Of a stretch of DNA of 64,000 nucleotides, positions 14,290-25,468 are shown one piece after another; positions within the stretch are counted from its first letter, which is position 1, and every line of letters begins with the position of its first letter. The position numbers and the translations under genes were made by a program. The DNA comes from Epiperipatus broadwayi. Taxonomy: Eukaryota; Onychophora; Udeonychophora; Euonychophora; Peripatidae. The DNA is taken from contig JAQFVV010006246.1 of the NCBI GenBank assembly GCA_028023455.1, positions 1,107,501 to 1,171,500 of the forward strand, read 5' to 3'. The notes beneath the pieces were generated by a model, which saw only the letters and a program-made list of their open reading frames with translations, made no database searches and was not told the DNA's origin.

Positions 14290-14319
14290 GAATTCATTTT
14301 CTAATTAGAAAATGAATTC
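14290..14319. repeat. Perfect 30-bp palindrome
   Basis: The sequence is exactly self-complementary, starting GAATTCATTTTCTAA and continuing as its reverse complement, with no central spacer. A partial second copy of the half-site (GGATTCATTTTCTAATTA) lies about 37 bp upstream. It sits inside copy 1 of the TG...CA element. Confidence 0.85.
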
Positions 14320-14972
14320 AAGTTAATTGGTTTGAAAGCCTTATCGAAGGAATGTATCTGAAAACAACTAATTATAAAAAAACACATTGATAATAAAATG
14401 AGCGCTAGCCTTAAGGCATCAGGACAGTATATATAGCCCTGAAAAGTCGGAAGAAAAAAAAAGACTAGCTTTGTTCTAGAGTAGTGCAGTGAACTCTGTG
14501 CGTATAAAAATTGTATTTCATCATGATAGAGGGCTAGAACATCAGGAATCTGGCTATGGTTCCTAAAGTCCTGAGAAATCTTCAATGGAGCTGCTGAACC
14601 TTTTTCCGGACCGATCATTCTGCTAAAATTATGAAAGCTACTAAAATACTGTTCCAGTAGTCAACCAATAATGCCTACGTTTTCAACAACTTGGAGGTGT
14701 AACTTAAGGACCAGCGGAAGGGGTAATATATTTCTATAATGAACGTTAAACTTTCTGGCCAGTTCGAACTTTATTTTACACTCCTCCTATTTAAGAGCTC
14801 TTTATTATTTAATGTAAAAATCTTTATAAAATGCTACTATAAATTTATATTGTAATTCTTTCAATCTCTAGTCTTTAAACTTTTTCTTTTCTTACCTGGC
14901 GGTTCGTTTAACATATTATATATATATGTATTTATCGTGTGATTTATTAATGCTATTTAAAAATTATATGCC

Positions 14973-15099
14973 AATAATCTTTCAACTCGATGAGCTCCTC
15001 TGTTCTATTTGCCTCATGCAAATATTATAATATTAATTTCAAATAGTAATTCTCGCCCATTAGAACTAAATTTGAAAGTTCTATTAATCATCGAGTCGA
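14973..15099. repeat. Inverted repeat inside TG...CA copy 1
   Basis: AATAATCTTTCAACTCGATGA at the left is matched by the complement of TCATCGAGTCGAAAGAAAATATT at the right, with roughly 80 bp between the arms. Function unknown; it could be a structured part of the element or a nested small insertion. Confidence 0.55.
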
Positions 15100-16443
15100 A
15101 AGAAAATATTACATGTTTATTATTTTTATAATTGGCTAATAATAAACTATTAGCTCCGTTTTTCACCTATGTCCCCAGCTCCTAAGTTACAAGTGTTTAT
15201 ATACTCACAAAATGTTAAAATATTGATTTCTTGTTCCACTAATATATATTTATTCGAATATAACCTTAAATGTTTTTATTGCAAAAAGGGTCGATAAAGG
15301 GTTAAATGTATTTTAATTCCACTTTTGTTATTTTATATTAATATTCAGGAAGGGCACGATATTAGGGCATAATTAATATAGTTTATAAATGTTTTAAAAT
15401 AGTTCGATAAAAGCTCGTTTGACTTTAATTAATTGGTCAAGTCATCACGTAGAGCATTCTACATGGGTTTTATTTTTCAACGATGACTATCAAGTCATCA
15501 TCATCAAACGTTGCTGACGTAGGGCCATCTTCCGCTCCGTTAGGCTGGTCGGTGATCATATTCTCTTATTTAAATTTCTCGAGGAAGAAAGTACTTCCTT
15601 TCCGATTCATTAGTCAAAGGGCGTAAGACTTGCCAAATGCAAGCCGCCATAGGACTTCGATCATTGACTAGCGATCATCTTTCAATTTTACTCTCTGCCT
15701 TGTAATTCGTCAGTACCATTGCATCTTTGTTCCGGTAAAACCCGCTCCGTGCTCGTAATTCGTGAAGTGATTTAAATTAAAGTCGAACCAATTCTCAAAT
15801 ATATTTAGTTTAAATCAGTTTTCAAATCAAGATTAAAGTTATGCCTTAAAATACGTTTTGCTCTTCATGAATAGATTTCCGAATGTGAAAATAAATCTCA
15901 CATTCCACCGTAATAAAATTAGAACAATCATTTCCGTTCTTAATGAATACCTTTATCTGCCTTTATATTTCTCGTTGGGGGCATAGACATAGAATCCCAT
16001 GTTGTGTAATACTTGTTGGCATATGATAAGGACCGCCACTCTTATTATATTTATAAATTCTTTTAAAGACTAGAGGTAACTAATGCAATCTATATTTTAT
16101 TGAACAAAACAAATTATTATTATTATTAAATATTTTCTAACATACTTGGTTTCTTAGTTCATCATTCTTTTTATAATTATTTAAATGTTAATACCCGCTG
16201 TCTGTGTTGGCAACCCGAACATACATATGATTCGATGTGAAAGTAGTCAAAGTTAATTGATATTCGTGTCAGTAAAAGGGTCTCTAGTCCTCACCAACCG
16301 TTGAGCTAGTTCTTGGCGCATGGCACTGTGCCGTCGATTTCTGCTATCTGAGCTGTTGAGTTGGGTTTGAATTCAGTTTTGAACCGCCTGAGTTTGAATC
16401 CGATTTGACTTGCGGTGGTGGTGGGTTTCGACCGGTACAATAT

Positions 16444-18180
16444 GCACTTCCTAAAGACACACCTGCCAGACTAAATATAATATGAATTAAATTTAATGTA
16501 CACAAACTCTATAGTTTTAATCTGTGAAACTACCCTACACCAGTTCATAATTAGTATTCTTAAAACAAGCTAAAATGGATACTTAAAGTAATCTAATTTA
16601 TTTACAAATCTGCATAGTTTATACTATAACTCAAAAGAGGACTAAAACATATCTGGGACTTAAGCAATGTGTATAGTATGCTTTATAACTCATTCTTGCA
16701 TTTATTAACTAATTATTTTCTTAACATTCAAACCTAATTCTAACAGCAATAATAATAATAATAAGCTAAGCATAATAGCTTAATGAATATATCTAGATTT
16801 TCAGAGCAGAGATTTATGTGTGCATGCTAAAGAGCAATATTACTTAATTATGAGAGTCTTTTATCATCTCTCCTACAAATTTTATTTCTAGAATCAATCT
16901 CCTCTATGAACTGAACACTGCATGAATTATAAAATAAACATATATAAAACAAATAAGTTAGGGCATGATTGCAGATGAGCAAGTAATTGAATAATAAATG
17001 TATAAGTTATTATTTAACAAGCTTTTAATAGTTTTAGAATTCAATTTAACAAATAGGGAAGTTTACAGATATCTTTTTGAAAAGTTTAAATTATATTTTA
17101 CAGATTTAAATTAGCTTTAAATTTATTAAAACATTTCTTTAGATTTAAAAGCTTGTGCACTAGCTTAGAGTTTTAGATATTTATTAATAAATTTAGTCAA
17201 AAGAGCTCAATGGTTGCATGTTACCAATCTCTTTCTTGGTGAGTCCCCTCCATGGCATCTTTTATGGCTATCCATGGATGATCTAATTTCTCTTCTCCTG
17301 GGATGGCATCTTGTTTACATCCTCTCCATAACTGTTAGACCTGTCCCCACAAGGCAGACAGCAACTGGCCTTTCTTTAGCTGCCAAACTCCATTTTCCAA
17401 TCATGCCTTTGACTGACAACACTTACATTATATATAGAATAAAGATTAAACCTTGATTATAAAAAATTGAGAATTTTATACAAGTTCTGACTACACCCCC
17501 CCCCCCATCAGCTATAAAATATGTTTACAACATTTTTGAAGATTAATTATAATTTTAGCTGAAGCCCAAAATCTATAAAATAAAAAAACCTTTGGCCTCT
17601 TTTTTTGTTAACTAGTATTATTCTCTGTTCAAGCATTGTTCTTAATTTATTTTTATTAAAATCCTATATAGAATTTCAATCTTATTTCTTTTTAATTACT
17701 GACCAAGGTTTTTCTAAAAATTTCAATTTTTTTTTTAAAACAGATCTTAAGCTCTGTAAACATTTTACTATAAGATGCCTCTAGAAATTGAAATTTATAT
17801 GTGAAGACAAGTAAATGAAGAGTTTTTTTTAACTTATAAAAATTCAAATCTATATTAATGTAAAGAGTGATAATGCTTTTAAATCTACTGCATTGCCATT
17901 TTCTTCACATATATGTGTAGGTAGTTCCAAACATATAACAATGTCCACACAACTTGTTTAATTCTTCATTTTAAAATTTATTTTAATACACATGCTTTAA
18001 ATATACGCATATAATTATTACAATACATTTACATGCTATATGCACACATACATGCAAATACTCTATATATATTATTTAACATCAAATAGAATTAATATAC
18101 ATGAACTTGGGAGGGTTTGAACTGGAGAAAGATACTAATATGTGGCATAGTAGATGTTATGGGATAGTATATAAAACAGA
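16444..18180. other. Intronic stretch with one GC-richer island (about 17205-17425)
   Basis: Mostly AT-rich non-coding DNA. The segment 17205-17425 stands out by base composition and carries repeated ATGGCATCTT-type words (CATGGCATCTTTTATGG, GGGATGGCATCTTG) and an 80-codon open plus frame (17214-17456). No domain is recognisable, so I do not call a gene. A run of 13 C lies near 17497-17509. Confidence 0.35.
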
Positions 18181-18369
18181 CTGTTTCACTAGAAAGTTGA
18201 AATAGAGAATTAGCTCACCACAAATAGATAAAGTGGAATATTCTAGAAAAAATGATGAAAATTAGTTGAATCAGACAATTGTGAAAGAAGTAGACATTAG
18301 GCCAGTGAAAGAAAATTTAAGTTGTGACAGTGGCACAAGTAGGGAAAATATACTGAGAATCCATCTGAA

Positions 18370-18960
18370 TTTTTAAACAACATAAATGAATTGTTTACTT
18401 TATGTATGCTTACTGAGAAAGAAAAGATTGCAATATATAGTAATCATTTGTATGAAACTGCCAAAGACTGGTGGCAGTATTTTTGAGAAACCAAGCACAT
18501 ATGTTGACTTTAGGTAGTTTCTGGAATAATGACAAACAAGATAGTATCAGATATCAGATTATGCAGGAGAAGTACCATATAAGTAAAGATAGCTTTACAA
18601 GTTTCTTTAGAAGTCAGGCTGTTAAACTAAAGACATTGACTGCTTTTCCATTATCTGATGATCACATTGTGAGGATAATTAGGTATAACTTACCAAAAAG
18701 TATGAAACAGATACTTATAGTGGCTAATCAGTACTCAATAGAAGTGTCAGAGATATTAATTGCATTGTAAGTGACAGAGATGCCCTTATATAATCATTTT
18801 AAAGTAACTAAAGAAAGAGGTAGTTACCCATTGTCAAACATTAATAGTCGTTCAAATTTAAGATCCCCTGTAGGACCTATAAGAAGATATAATTTTAGGC
18901 CTATGAAAAAAACTGCAAGTAAGATAAGTGATAAAAAATTAAACTAAAAAGGTAATTGTA
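18370..18960 (+). pseudogene. Ty3/gypsy gag relic
   Basis: This is a capsid-like stretch. ELFTLCMLTEKEKI and HLYETAKDWWQYF (about 18390-18480) resemble the gag core of arthropod gypsy elements. After a frameshift near 18470 it continues in a 99-codon frame (18471-18770) that ends ANQYSIEVSEILIAL, followed by a basic stretch to about 18945. Gag normally assembles the retrotransposon particle. Frame changes and stops make this copy non-coding. It lies directly upstream of the protease relic, as expected for a gag-pol element. Confidence 0.55.
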
Positions 18961-18989
18961 TACTTGTTCTTCTTTGCAAGGACCCAATG

Positions 18990-19206
18990 TTAACAAAATG
19001 GAGAACAATATGATATGGATGATAAACACTTTGGATTTAGACATTGATTACTTAAAACCATTTACTATAGGTGAAACATCTATAGCATATCAATGCCCAC
19101 TTGTTACTTTATTCATAAATCATGTTAAAGTAGAAGCATTAATTGATTCTGGAAGCCAAGCTTCTATATTTTCTGAGTCCACACATCAAAATATGGTGAG
19201 CAGGTA
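18990..19206 (+). pseudogene. Ty3/gypsy aspartic protease (retropepsin) relic
   Basis: The open frame 18956-19207 ends in a retropepsin N-terminal half. VKVEALIDSGSQASIFSE contains the catalytic Asp-Ser-Gly (a DSG variant of DTG/DSG) set in the usual hydrophobic-D-S/T-G-A/S context. In the intact element this enzyme cleaves the Gag-Pol polyprotein. The frame is closed by a TAA just after the flap-proximal region. Downstream sequence continues weakly in other frames (LIHESIIGANFMILNDCQINF at 19346-19408 fits the LIG..FL..N region), so the gene is broken. Confidence 0.72.
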
Positions 19207-19614
19207 AGGTGAAATACCTTCCTTACCAGTCAAACAAATTCAGGTTACTCTAGCAAACGGAAAAAGGATCAAATTGTCCAACAAACAGGTCTGGATTACC
19301 TTTACAATAATACTGAGTTTGGACATGTTTTTCTTATTATGCTTAGATTAATACATGAATCCATAATAGGTGCTAACTTCATGATTTTGAATGATTGTCA
19401 AATTAATTTTTGTAATAAAATTTTTACCTGTAAGAAGAAAAGGCTTAATTTTAGGTATGGAATGCATAACCTTTCCAGTCAATTATTGTGCAACCATAAT
19501 ACATTAATGGATGCCAGCATAGAGGCTAAAATTGAACATATTTAGGCAATAAATTCTAAATTAGAATTTATATCAATTAATGTAGCATTTTTTTCCTAAA
19601 ATCCCTGGTATAAT

Positions 19615-20260
19615 AAAAAATATATCCATAGAATGAAATTGAAGTGTAATGATCTTTTCCAACAAAAGATGTACCCAATCCTATACCAACATAAGGATGA
19701 GGTACAGAGTCAAATTGACAAGATGCTAGACTGGGATATAATTAAAAAGTGCCCTTCTCATTATGTAAACCCATTGGTTTATAGTAAAAAAGGATGGTAA
19801 TATTAGGGGGTGTTTGGATGCTCGAATGCTTAATACAGTAACAATACCAGAATGTGACATTCCTGCACCTGTACATGAGCTCCCAATTAAATTTTATAAG
19901 AGGTCATTTTTCTCTACATTTGATTTGACAGCTAATTACTGGCAAATACCACTGCATGAGAATGATCAGCTGTATACAACATTTAGATTTCAGGGCCAAT
20001 CGTATGTTTTCAGATGTATGTCCTTTGGTCTCATCAATAGTGGTGTTGGCTTAATCAAAAGTTTGGACATGATTTTTTCAAAACAATTAAAGGAAAAGAT
20101 CATCATGTATGTGAATGATATAGTCATTGTTTCTGATAATTTAGAAGAGCATCTCAAACATTTCCAATTATTTTTACAGAGTGTTCTTTAAAAATTATTA
20201 AGATTAACTTGGAGAAGTGTTCAATAGCAGTCCAAGAAATTATTTTTCTGGGACATTTAA
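19615..20260 (+). pseudogene. Ty3/gypsy reverse transcriptase relic
   Basis: Reading across one stop or frameshift near 19795, the region shows the Ty3 RT order: an HRMKLK...YPILYQHKDEVQSQIDKML entry motif, WDIIKKCPSHYVNPLVY, CLDARMLN (the R.C.D.R.LN motif), STFDLTANYWQIPLHENDQ with the first catalytic Asp, YVFRCMSFGL, and the catalytic loop YVNDIVIVSDN (about 20107-20139). The canonical loop is YxDD; here the first Asp is Asn, so activity would be lost even without the frameshifts. GHLINEHGIQPHPENI follows as in active relatives. The open part covers 19814-20191. Confidence 0.88.
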
Positions 20261-20289
20261 TCAATGAACATGGAATCCAGCCCCATCCA

Positions 20290-21080
20290 GAAAATATTGC
20301 AGCTATTCAACACTTCCCCACCTCAAAAACTGTAAAACATTTAAAATCTATTTTTTGGTTTAAGTAATTGTTATAACCATTTTTATAAGAATTTTGCTGA
20401 GGGCACCATATACTTGTACAAGTTGTTAAAGAAAGCTGAAAGAGGAGGTGGATTGACATTCATGCTGCTGAATTTGATAAAATTATAAACAAATTTTTAA
20501 AACACAGTATTTTAATATATCCTGACTTTAACAAAACTTTTTGTGTACAGAAAGATAGTAGTTACTATGGGCTGGGTGTAGGGTTGTTATCAGCTTGATG
20601 AGAATCAGGTACCTCATGGATTGTACTGCTTGAGCAGACACCTGAGAGGTGCTGAGTTGAATTACACTATTACTGAAAAGGAGACCCTAGCTGTTGCATG
20701 GGCTTTTCAGAAATTACATCAATTTTTATTAGGTTCAAATGTGATTGTGTTGACCGACCATAGAAGCTTATAAGTTTTAAGTAAGAACTGCCTCAACAAT
20801 AAGACACTTATTAGATGGAGCTTGTATGTCCAACAATTCAATTATAGAATGAATCCTCTATATTGAAAGGAAATAGAATATTACTGCTGATATTCTTAGC
20901 TGCCATCCTATCTGTCTAATGTTACAAAACCCTGATAGTCAAAACATAATTATTAGTAATGTAGGTTTAGTCAGGGATGAATCTATAGTTGATAATTACA
21001 ATAATCTTACTATGATTCAAAATCAGGATCAGAGACTAAATAGAATCATGACTATCTTAAATAATTATGACAATTTAAAT
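20290..21080 (+). pseudogene. Ty3/gypsy RNase H and linker relic
   Basis: Downstream of the RT comes a typical gypsy RNase H: HGLYCLSRHLRGAELNYTI, TEKETLAVAWAFQKLHQFLLG and VIVLTDHRSL, which retains the C-terminal active-site Asp. Then comes the ADILSCHP connection that precedes integrase. The frame changes several times (near 20370, 20590 and 20770). A 61-codon open stretch (20919-21104) with LMLQNPDSQNIIISNVGLV is the linker between RNase H and integrase. The normal role is removal of the RNA strand of the replication hybrid. Confidence 0.75.
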
Positions 21081-21239
21081 AATAAAGATAATTTAAAGTT
21101 GTAATCATAAATTTATTTAAATGCACATTGATTACGTATGTAATATTTATTGAGGCTGTAGCCTTCAAGAACATGCATATAAAAATGCGATAGTAGGGAC
21201 CTCTACAGGTCTTTAAATCACAAGCGTACTCTTTGGAAG

Positions 21240-21376
21240 AAAAGAGGTACATTAAAAACATTTTAAAAGGTATAAGATATATCAGAGTCTGCTTAAGTGT
21301 AAAGTCAAATCAAATCAGGGTAAAGTCATGGAGGATAGTTATACCTAACTCTATGATTGATAAATTAAATATGTAT
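21240..21376 (+). pseudogene. Ty3/gypsy integrase, N-terminal fragment before the insertion
   Basis: The stretch around 21319-21376 reads RVKSWRIVIPNSMIDKLNMY, matching the strand and helix that precede the integrase HHCC zinc finger. The frame runs directly into the GTAT target duplication (21373-21376) of the inserted TG...CA element. The next integrase codons, HNSYGHYGGPKIM, occur at 24486-24524 beyond the insertion and stay in frame if the insertion and one GTAT are removed. Confidence 0.8.
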
Positions 21377-24300
21377 TGAAGCAGTCAATCTTAGCTTAAG
21401 ATTGAGCTTCATAGTTCCATCTACTAACCTGTATTTAAACCCTATATCTCATCCTGCTCCTTTTGTCATATATATATTATGTATATATTTGAGATGTGCT
21501 CCTAAGTTATAAAATTTTAACGTTTAACTAACAATTTTTTTAAAATTATTAATTTTTTTTTTTTTATTAATTATTAGTTTTTTTTAATTAAAGTATTATA
21601 GGGGTGGCTCAAATATATTATATACTAACAAAATACTAACAAAATATTGATTTTTTTTTTGTAAATAAATATTTTATTATACGTCATTTTAAACTTTTTC
21701 TTTTTAATGTACTTTTTCCTATTAAACTGTACTTTATAAAATCCAATATGGAAGATGCAACTGTTAATTGTCAAAAAATAATTAAAAAGTTGGAAGCACT
21801 ATTGTTTTAATCTGGGGAAGGTATTTTTAATTAAAGTTTTTACTTAAAATGGGATTAAGATTAAATATTTTTTTAATTATAAACATTTTTCTCAAATCTA
21901 TTTTTAATCTGGAAATAGATTTGAATTTATTTTGGACATTATCTTACATTTGCATCTTTCAAAAACAATGAACAAAGGAAACTTAAGATTTTAGATCAGA
22001 GATTAGATTTTAAGCTAAACTATGTAATTAAAAGCATTCTAGAAATATCTGAGCAAAGTATAAAATGGTCAAACTTTTAATCAATGATTAGATTAGCTAC
22101 TTTGGAAGAATTGCAGTGAACATCACCTATGCTGGTGTGAAAGTTAGAAAAATAATGATGTAGTAGTAAGTCCACCATTCTTCTCAGCCATGTTGGGTCA
22201 TCATCTGCTGCTGCAGTTTTATCATGCTCCCTAGAGTGAAATAAAAGCCTGACCTAAGAACTTTAGTATGCTAAATAGACGCTTGCTGTCACCAAGAAGA
22301 ATTCATTTGGATCCTCAATTTGCCAAGCCTGAGCCATACTTTGAAAATAGACTTTTTAAATTTGTGCAAGGTAACTTTTATGCTACTGTTTGAAAATGAA
22401 TCTAGCCTCACTAATCTCAAATCCTGCTATCAAGATTTCTAACGTAATGTTCAATTTTCTATCTTTTAAATTAATATGTAAATGTAATTTGCTCTTAAAT
22501 GATTTTATAAATCTAATTTTCTTTCATATGGTCTAACTTTCTTTAACTTTGGTGTGGTCAATAATTTCTATTTATTTATTACTTGATTTTATAAGTGTGT
22601 TTTTATTATTAATGTGCCAATCTCAAGCAATCTGATGAGTTGAATTTTTAAAATCTTTTCTTCTTTTTAAGTAAGCCTTCATGAATTAAATTTATTAACA
22701 TTCCCTTAAAATATGTATTGTTAATTAATACACTCGCCAGATTGTTTTTCGAGTCAACATTTTATTTATGTTTTAGTATAAAAATATATTTGTTTAACTC
22801 TGGACTTTCTACCCGAGGTGAATCCAGAAGTCAGGCTAATTAATGCTTTGAAATTTTAAAAATATTTATTTATTTTTGAAAAGGTGACCGATTAGTTGTT
22901 TTCTATAACTGCTAATTTTATTTTTACATACTCTTAAAATATCAAATACAGTACTTATATATTCTAGTTATTGTAAAATCAATGAAGATGGGATTGATTT
23001 ATTTTAAATAACAGAAAAGGAAAGGAGGGTAAATCTTAATGTTTCTTTTACTAAATAAAACCTTCATGTATATTTTATTAAATGTAATCTTCTCTCAATA
23101 TATATTATAGTGGCATAGCATATTATTTATATAAATTATGGCATTCAAACTAGAGTTATTCATTTTAAAGCAGTAAATCTTATTCAATGTCATTAGTGAC
23201 ATTTACCCATACTGCGTTACTGACATTCAGCCTTATTTTTATGTTTATATATATATTACATGCTTCTATTCTTCTAATCTGGGGGTTGCGACAAGTTTGA
23301 ACCTGTAGAATTTTCTTCTCAAGCCTTGTCCTGAGAATAGTTCATGTATCCAGGACTATATATGTCATATAAAAGGCCTCTGGTGGTGATCCCTAAGTCT
23401 GGCACACACTATGCCTATCCACTTTCTTCATATAAAAAGGCCACTGGTGGTGATCCCCTAAGTCTTGCACATGCTATGCCTATCCACTTCATCTTTCATC
23501 CAGAAGCAAGACTTTTCCTGTTATTTTTAGGTTAATTATGCACTGCAAGCTTCTTCATATTATTATTTCTTTTGCTTCATGACCCTGTTTTAATGCTCTA
23601 ATGTTAAAATCGCACTCTGCTTAAAATATATATAAATGCCAACTACTTCTAGTTTTATTAATTAAATTTATTTCAGTCTTATACAATTCCACCACTGTAA
23701 CTTATTTCTGTATTTAAGAGTATCTATATGCTTTGGGGAAAATAAAGTGTTATTCTTACCAGCGCTAATTAAAAGATGTTTCATTAAGTATTTTGTTATA
23801 TAATCAAAGGTTTTCAAATGTATTTTATTTATTTTCATGACGATAATGGTGTGAAAATAGTTTATCTTATATCTGTAATGAATCCCAGAATGTTCCCTGA
23901 AGTAATATGTTAGTCACCATGTTTCAGAACCATAAATCAAAGCATTAATGGCAATATTTTGTAATTCTTTGTAATAGTTGATATTGGACTCACCAAAGAT
24001 GTGTGGTTATTTATAATATATTATTTGGCTAATAAAGAGCATATGAAAAATAATAGCATAACTGACACTGTGTAATCATCTACCACTTTCTCATTCATGC
24101 ACACTAATGTATATACCTAATTTATAAATGTATGTAAATAATTTGTCATTATATTAAACTAATTTTTATTGTCTTAGTTGAGTAGTTCGAATTCCTCTTT
24201 TCTCCACTTCCTAACATACAGCTATGTGTGTATATATTTTAGTTTAGTTATAATAATAGATGTCTCATTGTCTTCTCCAATTTGCTAATGGGCCGGATTA

Positions 24301-24478
24301 AGAATTAATTCTCATGTGCCATCACTATTATGTTACCATTAGGTGTTTGATCTGGGGCTTAGAGAGTGGGTTCGAATTCAGGCTGGTCCCTGACCGAAAT
24401 CTCAGGTTTGACTGGGTTTGAAGTACATTTTGTGAGTTCAAACTTATGTCAGATGGATAAACATGTTATATCGGTACA
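21377..24478. mobile_element. TG...CA element, copy 2 (3102 bp), 4-bp target duplication GTAT
   Basis: The element begins TGAAGCAGTC and ends ATCGGTACA, and is flanked by GTAT at 21373-21376 and 24479-24482. It lies inside the zinc-finger coding region of the Ty3 integrase, which fixes both ends independently of the repeat comparison. The first 35 nt form a long hairpin: TGAAGC pairs with GCTTCA, and TCAATCTTA pairs with TAAGATTGA. Shared with copy 1 are TGCTCCTAAGTTA (21497) and a following ACAAAATATTGATTT block (about 21640), and a GGGTTCGAATTCAG block near the right end (24368-24381) that matches GGGTTTGAATTCAG in copy 1. There is no coding region. A 63-bp tandem duplication lies at 23366-23491. 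Confidence 0.78.
23366..23491. repeat. 63-bp tandem duplication
   Basis: Two head-to-tail units begin CATATAAAAGGCC at 23366 and CATATAAAAAGGCC at 23429. Each contains TGGTGGTGATCCC and ATGCCTATCCACTT. The unit length is 63 bp, so it preserves frame and gives a spurious 63-codon ORF. Confidence 0.85.
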
Positions 24479-24482
24479 GTAT

Positions 24483-25468
24483 GTGCATAATAGTTACGGA
24501 CATTATGGTGGTCCAAAAATCATGTGATTTATAATCTATTTTTTATTGCCATAAAATGTATAAAGGTATAATTAAGAATATCAAAACTTGTCCAATCAGT
24601 TTAAAATCTAAACATTGTAGTAAATCATATATAGATGTAATGCAACCTATCATTCCCAATTGACCTAATGACATATAAGTGATCAATATTTATGACCTCC
24701 TCCCACCATTCAATCAGCAGAAGTTCATTCTTGATACTTATGTTGTATTCATTAAATTTGTACCAGTTTATCATTTGCCTAAAACTAGTGCATATCATCT
24801 AATTAAATGTATGATAGAATATCAATTTCCTTTTGTAGAAAAACCAGAAATTATACTCACTGATCATGCCACAGCTTTCATCTCTAATAGATGGAGTAAT
24901 TCAATCCAATCACAAAACCTCAAACATATAAGTTCCATAAGAAATCCACAGTCTAACTCCTGCAAACATGTTATGTGGGAGCTTGGTCAATTATTCACAG
25001 TTTATGTAGCCAATGATCATAAAAAATTGGGTTCAGAAACTTTTTGAGGTTGTTAAATACAGTAACCATATGCTTAATGAATCAATTGGTGTTGCACCTA
25101 TTCGTATACATTATTGTAAGCAGGAGCCATTGTTAATTAAGACACCCTTGCCTGTTTTCATGAAGAAATCAATGTTAATGAAGATATAAATCAAACTAAA
25201 GTGAAGCTTAATATTATGGGTGCTAAGAGAGTAAAAAAAATCCCATAATAAACCACATTTATTTAAAGTACATGACTTTGTTCTTGTAAGAATGCTCCAT
25301 GTTAGAAACCCTCAAAGAAATCAATTTAAAAAAATCCTTAGCTTATATGAGGGTCCATACAAAATTTCTTGCAAAGTAGGAAAAAATGTATCCATGTTAG
25401 CTACACCAATTAGTGAAAAAGAAACTTATAAGACTAGAAGTTTAATTCCATACCCTTCTGAAGTGTAG
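24483..25468 (+). pseudogene. Ty3/gypsy integrase, remainder after the insertion
   Basis: Just beyond the insertion, HNSYGHYGGPKIM supplies the two His of the HHCC finger. In another frame, HKMYKGIIKNIKTCPI leads towards the cysteine side (about 24553-24600). The catalytic core follows in the open frame 24679-25047: FVPVYHLPKTSA, then PEIILTDHATAFISN with the second catalytic Asp of the DDE triad. The C-terminal region, about 25255-25468, reads FVLVRMLHVRNP, SLYEGPYKI and TRSLIPYPSEV before a TAG. Integrase inserts the element cDNA. Stops and at least three frame changes inactivate this one. Confidence 0.85.

Larger units (their letters stand above)
13832..16439. mobile_element. TG...CA element, copy 1 (2608 bp), 4-bp target duplication ATAT
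   Basis: The element begins TGAAGCAGTC and ends GACCGGTACA, and is flanked by ATAT on both sides (13828-13831 and 16440-16443). The first 35 nt fold into a hairpin: TGAAGC (13832-13837) pairs with GCTTCA (13861-13866), and GGATC pairs with GATCC inside. It shares terminal sequence, the terminal hairpin and internal blocks (for example AGCTCCTAAGTTAC near 15178) with the copies at 21377-24478 and 36836-39330. It is more GC-balanced than the surrounding intron, especially 15450-15760 and 16190-16440. No reverse transcriptase, integrase or transposase was found. TG...CA termini with short target duplications fit a solo LTR, but 2.6 kb would be a very long LTR. A non-autonomous transposon mobilised by an integrase-like enzyme is the alternative. 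Orientation is unknown. Confidence 0.75.
18180..25468 (+). mobile_element. Ty3/gypsy LTR-retrotransposon relic, interrupted by a 3.1-kb insertion
   Basis: Gag, protease, reverse transcriptase, RNase H and integrase follow one another on the plus strand in Ty3/gypsy order, all broken by stops and frameshifts. The integrase zinc-binding region is split by the TG...CA element at 21377-24478. No flanking LTR pair could be identified by reading, so the outer limits are approximate and the element may be truncated. Sub-regions are listed separately. Confidence 0.85.

Noticed and set aside
16300-16440. SINE-like block shared with 24300-24478
   Set aside because: The similarity is explained by both being the right ends of the same TG...CA family, bounded by 4-bp duplications.
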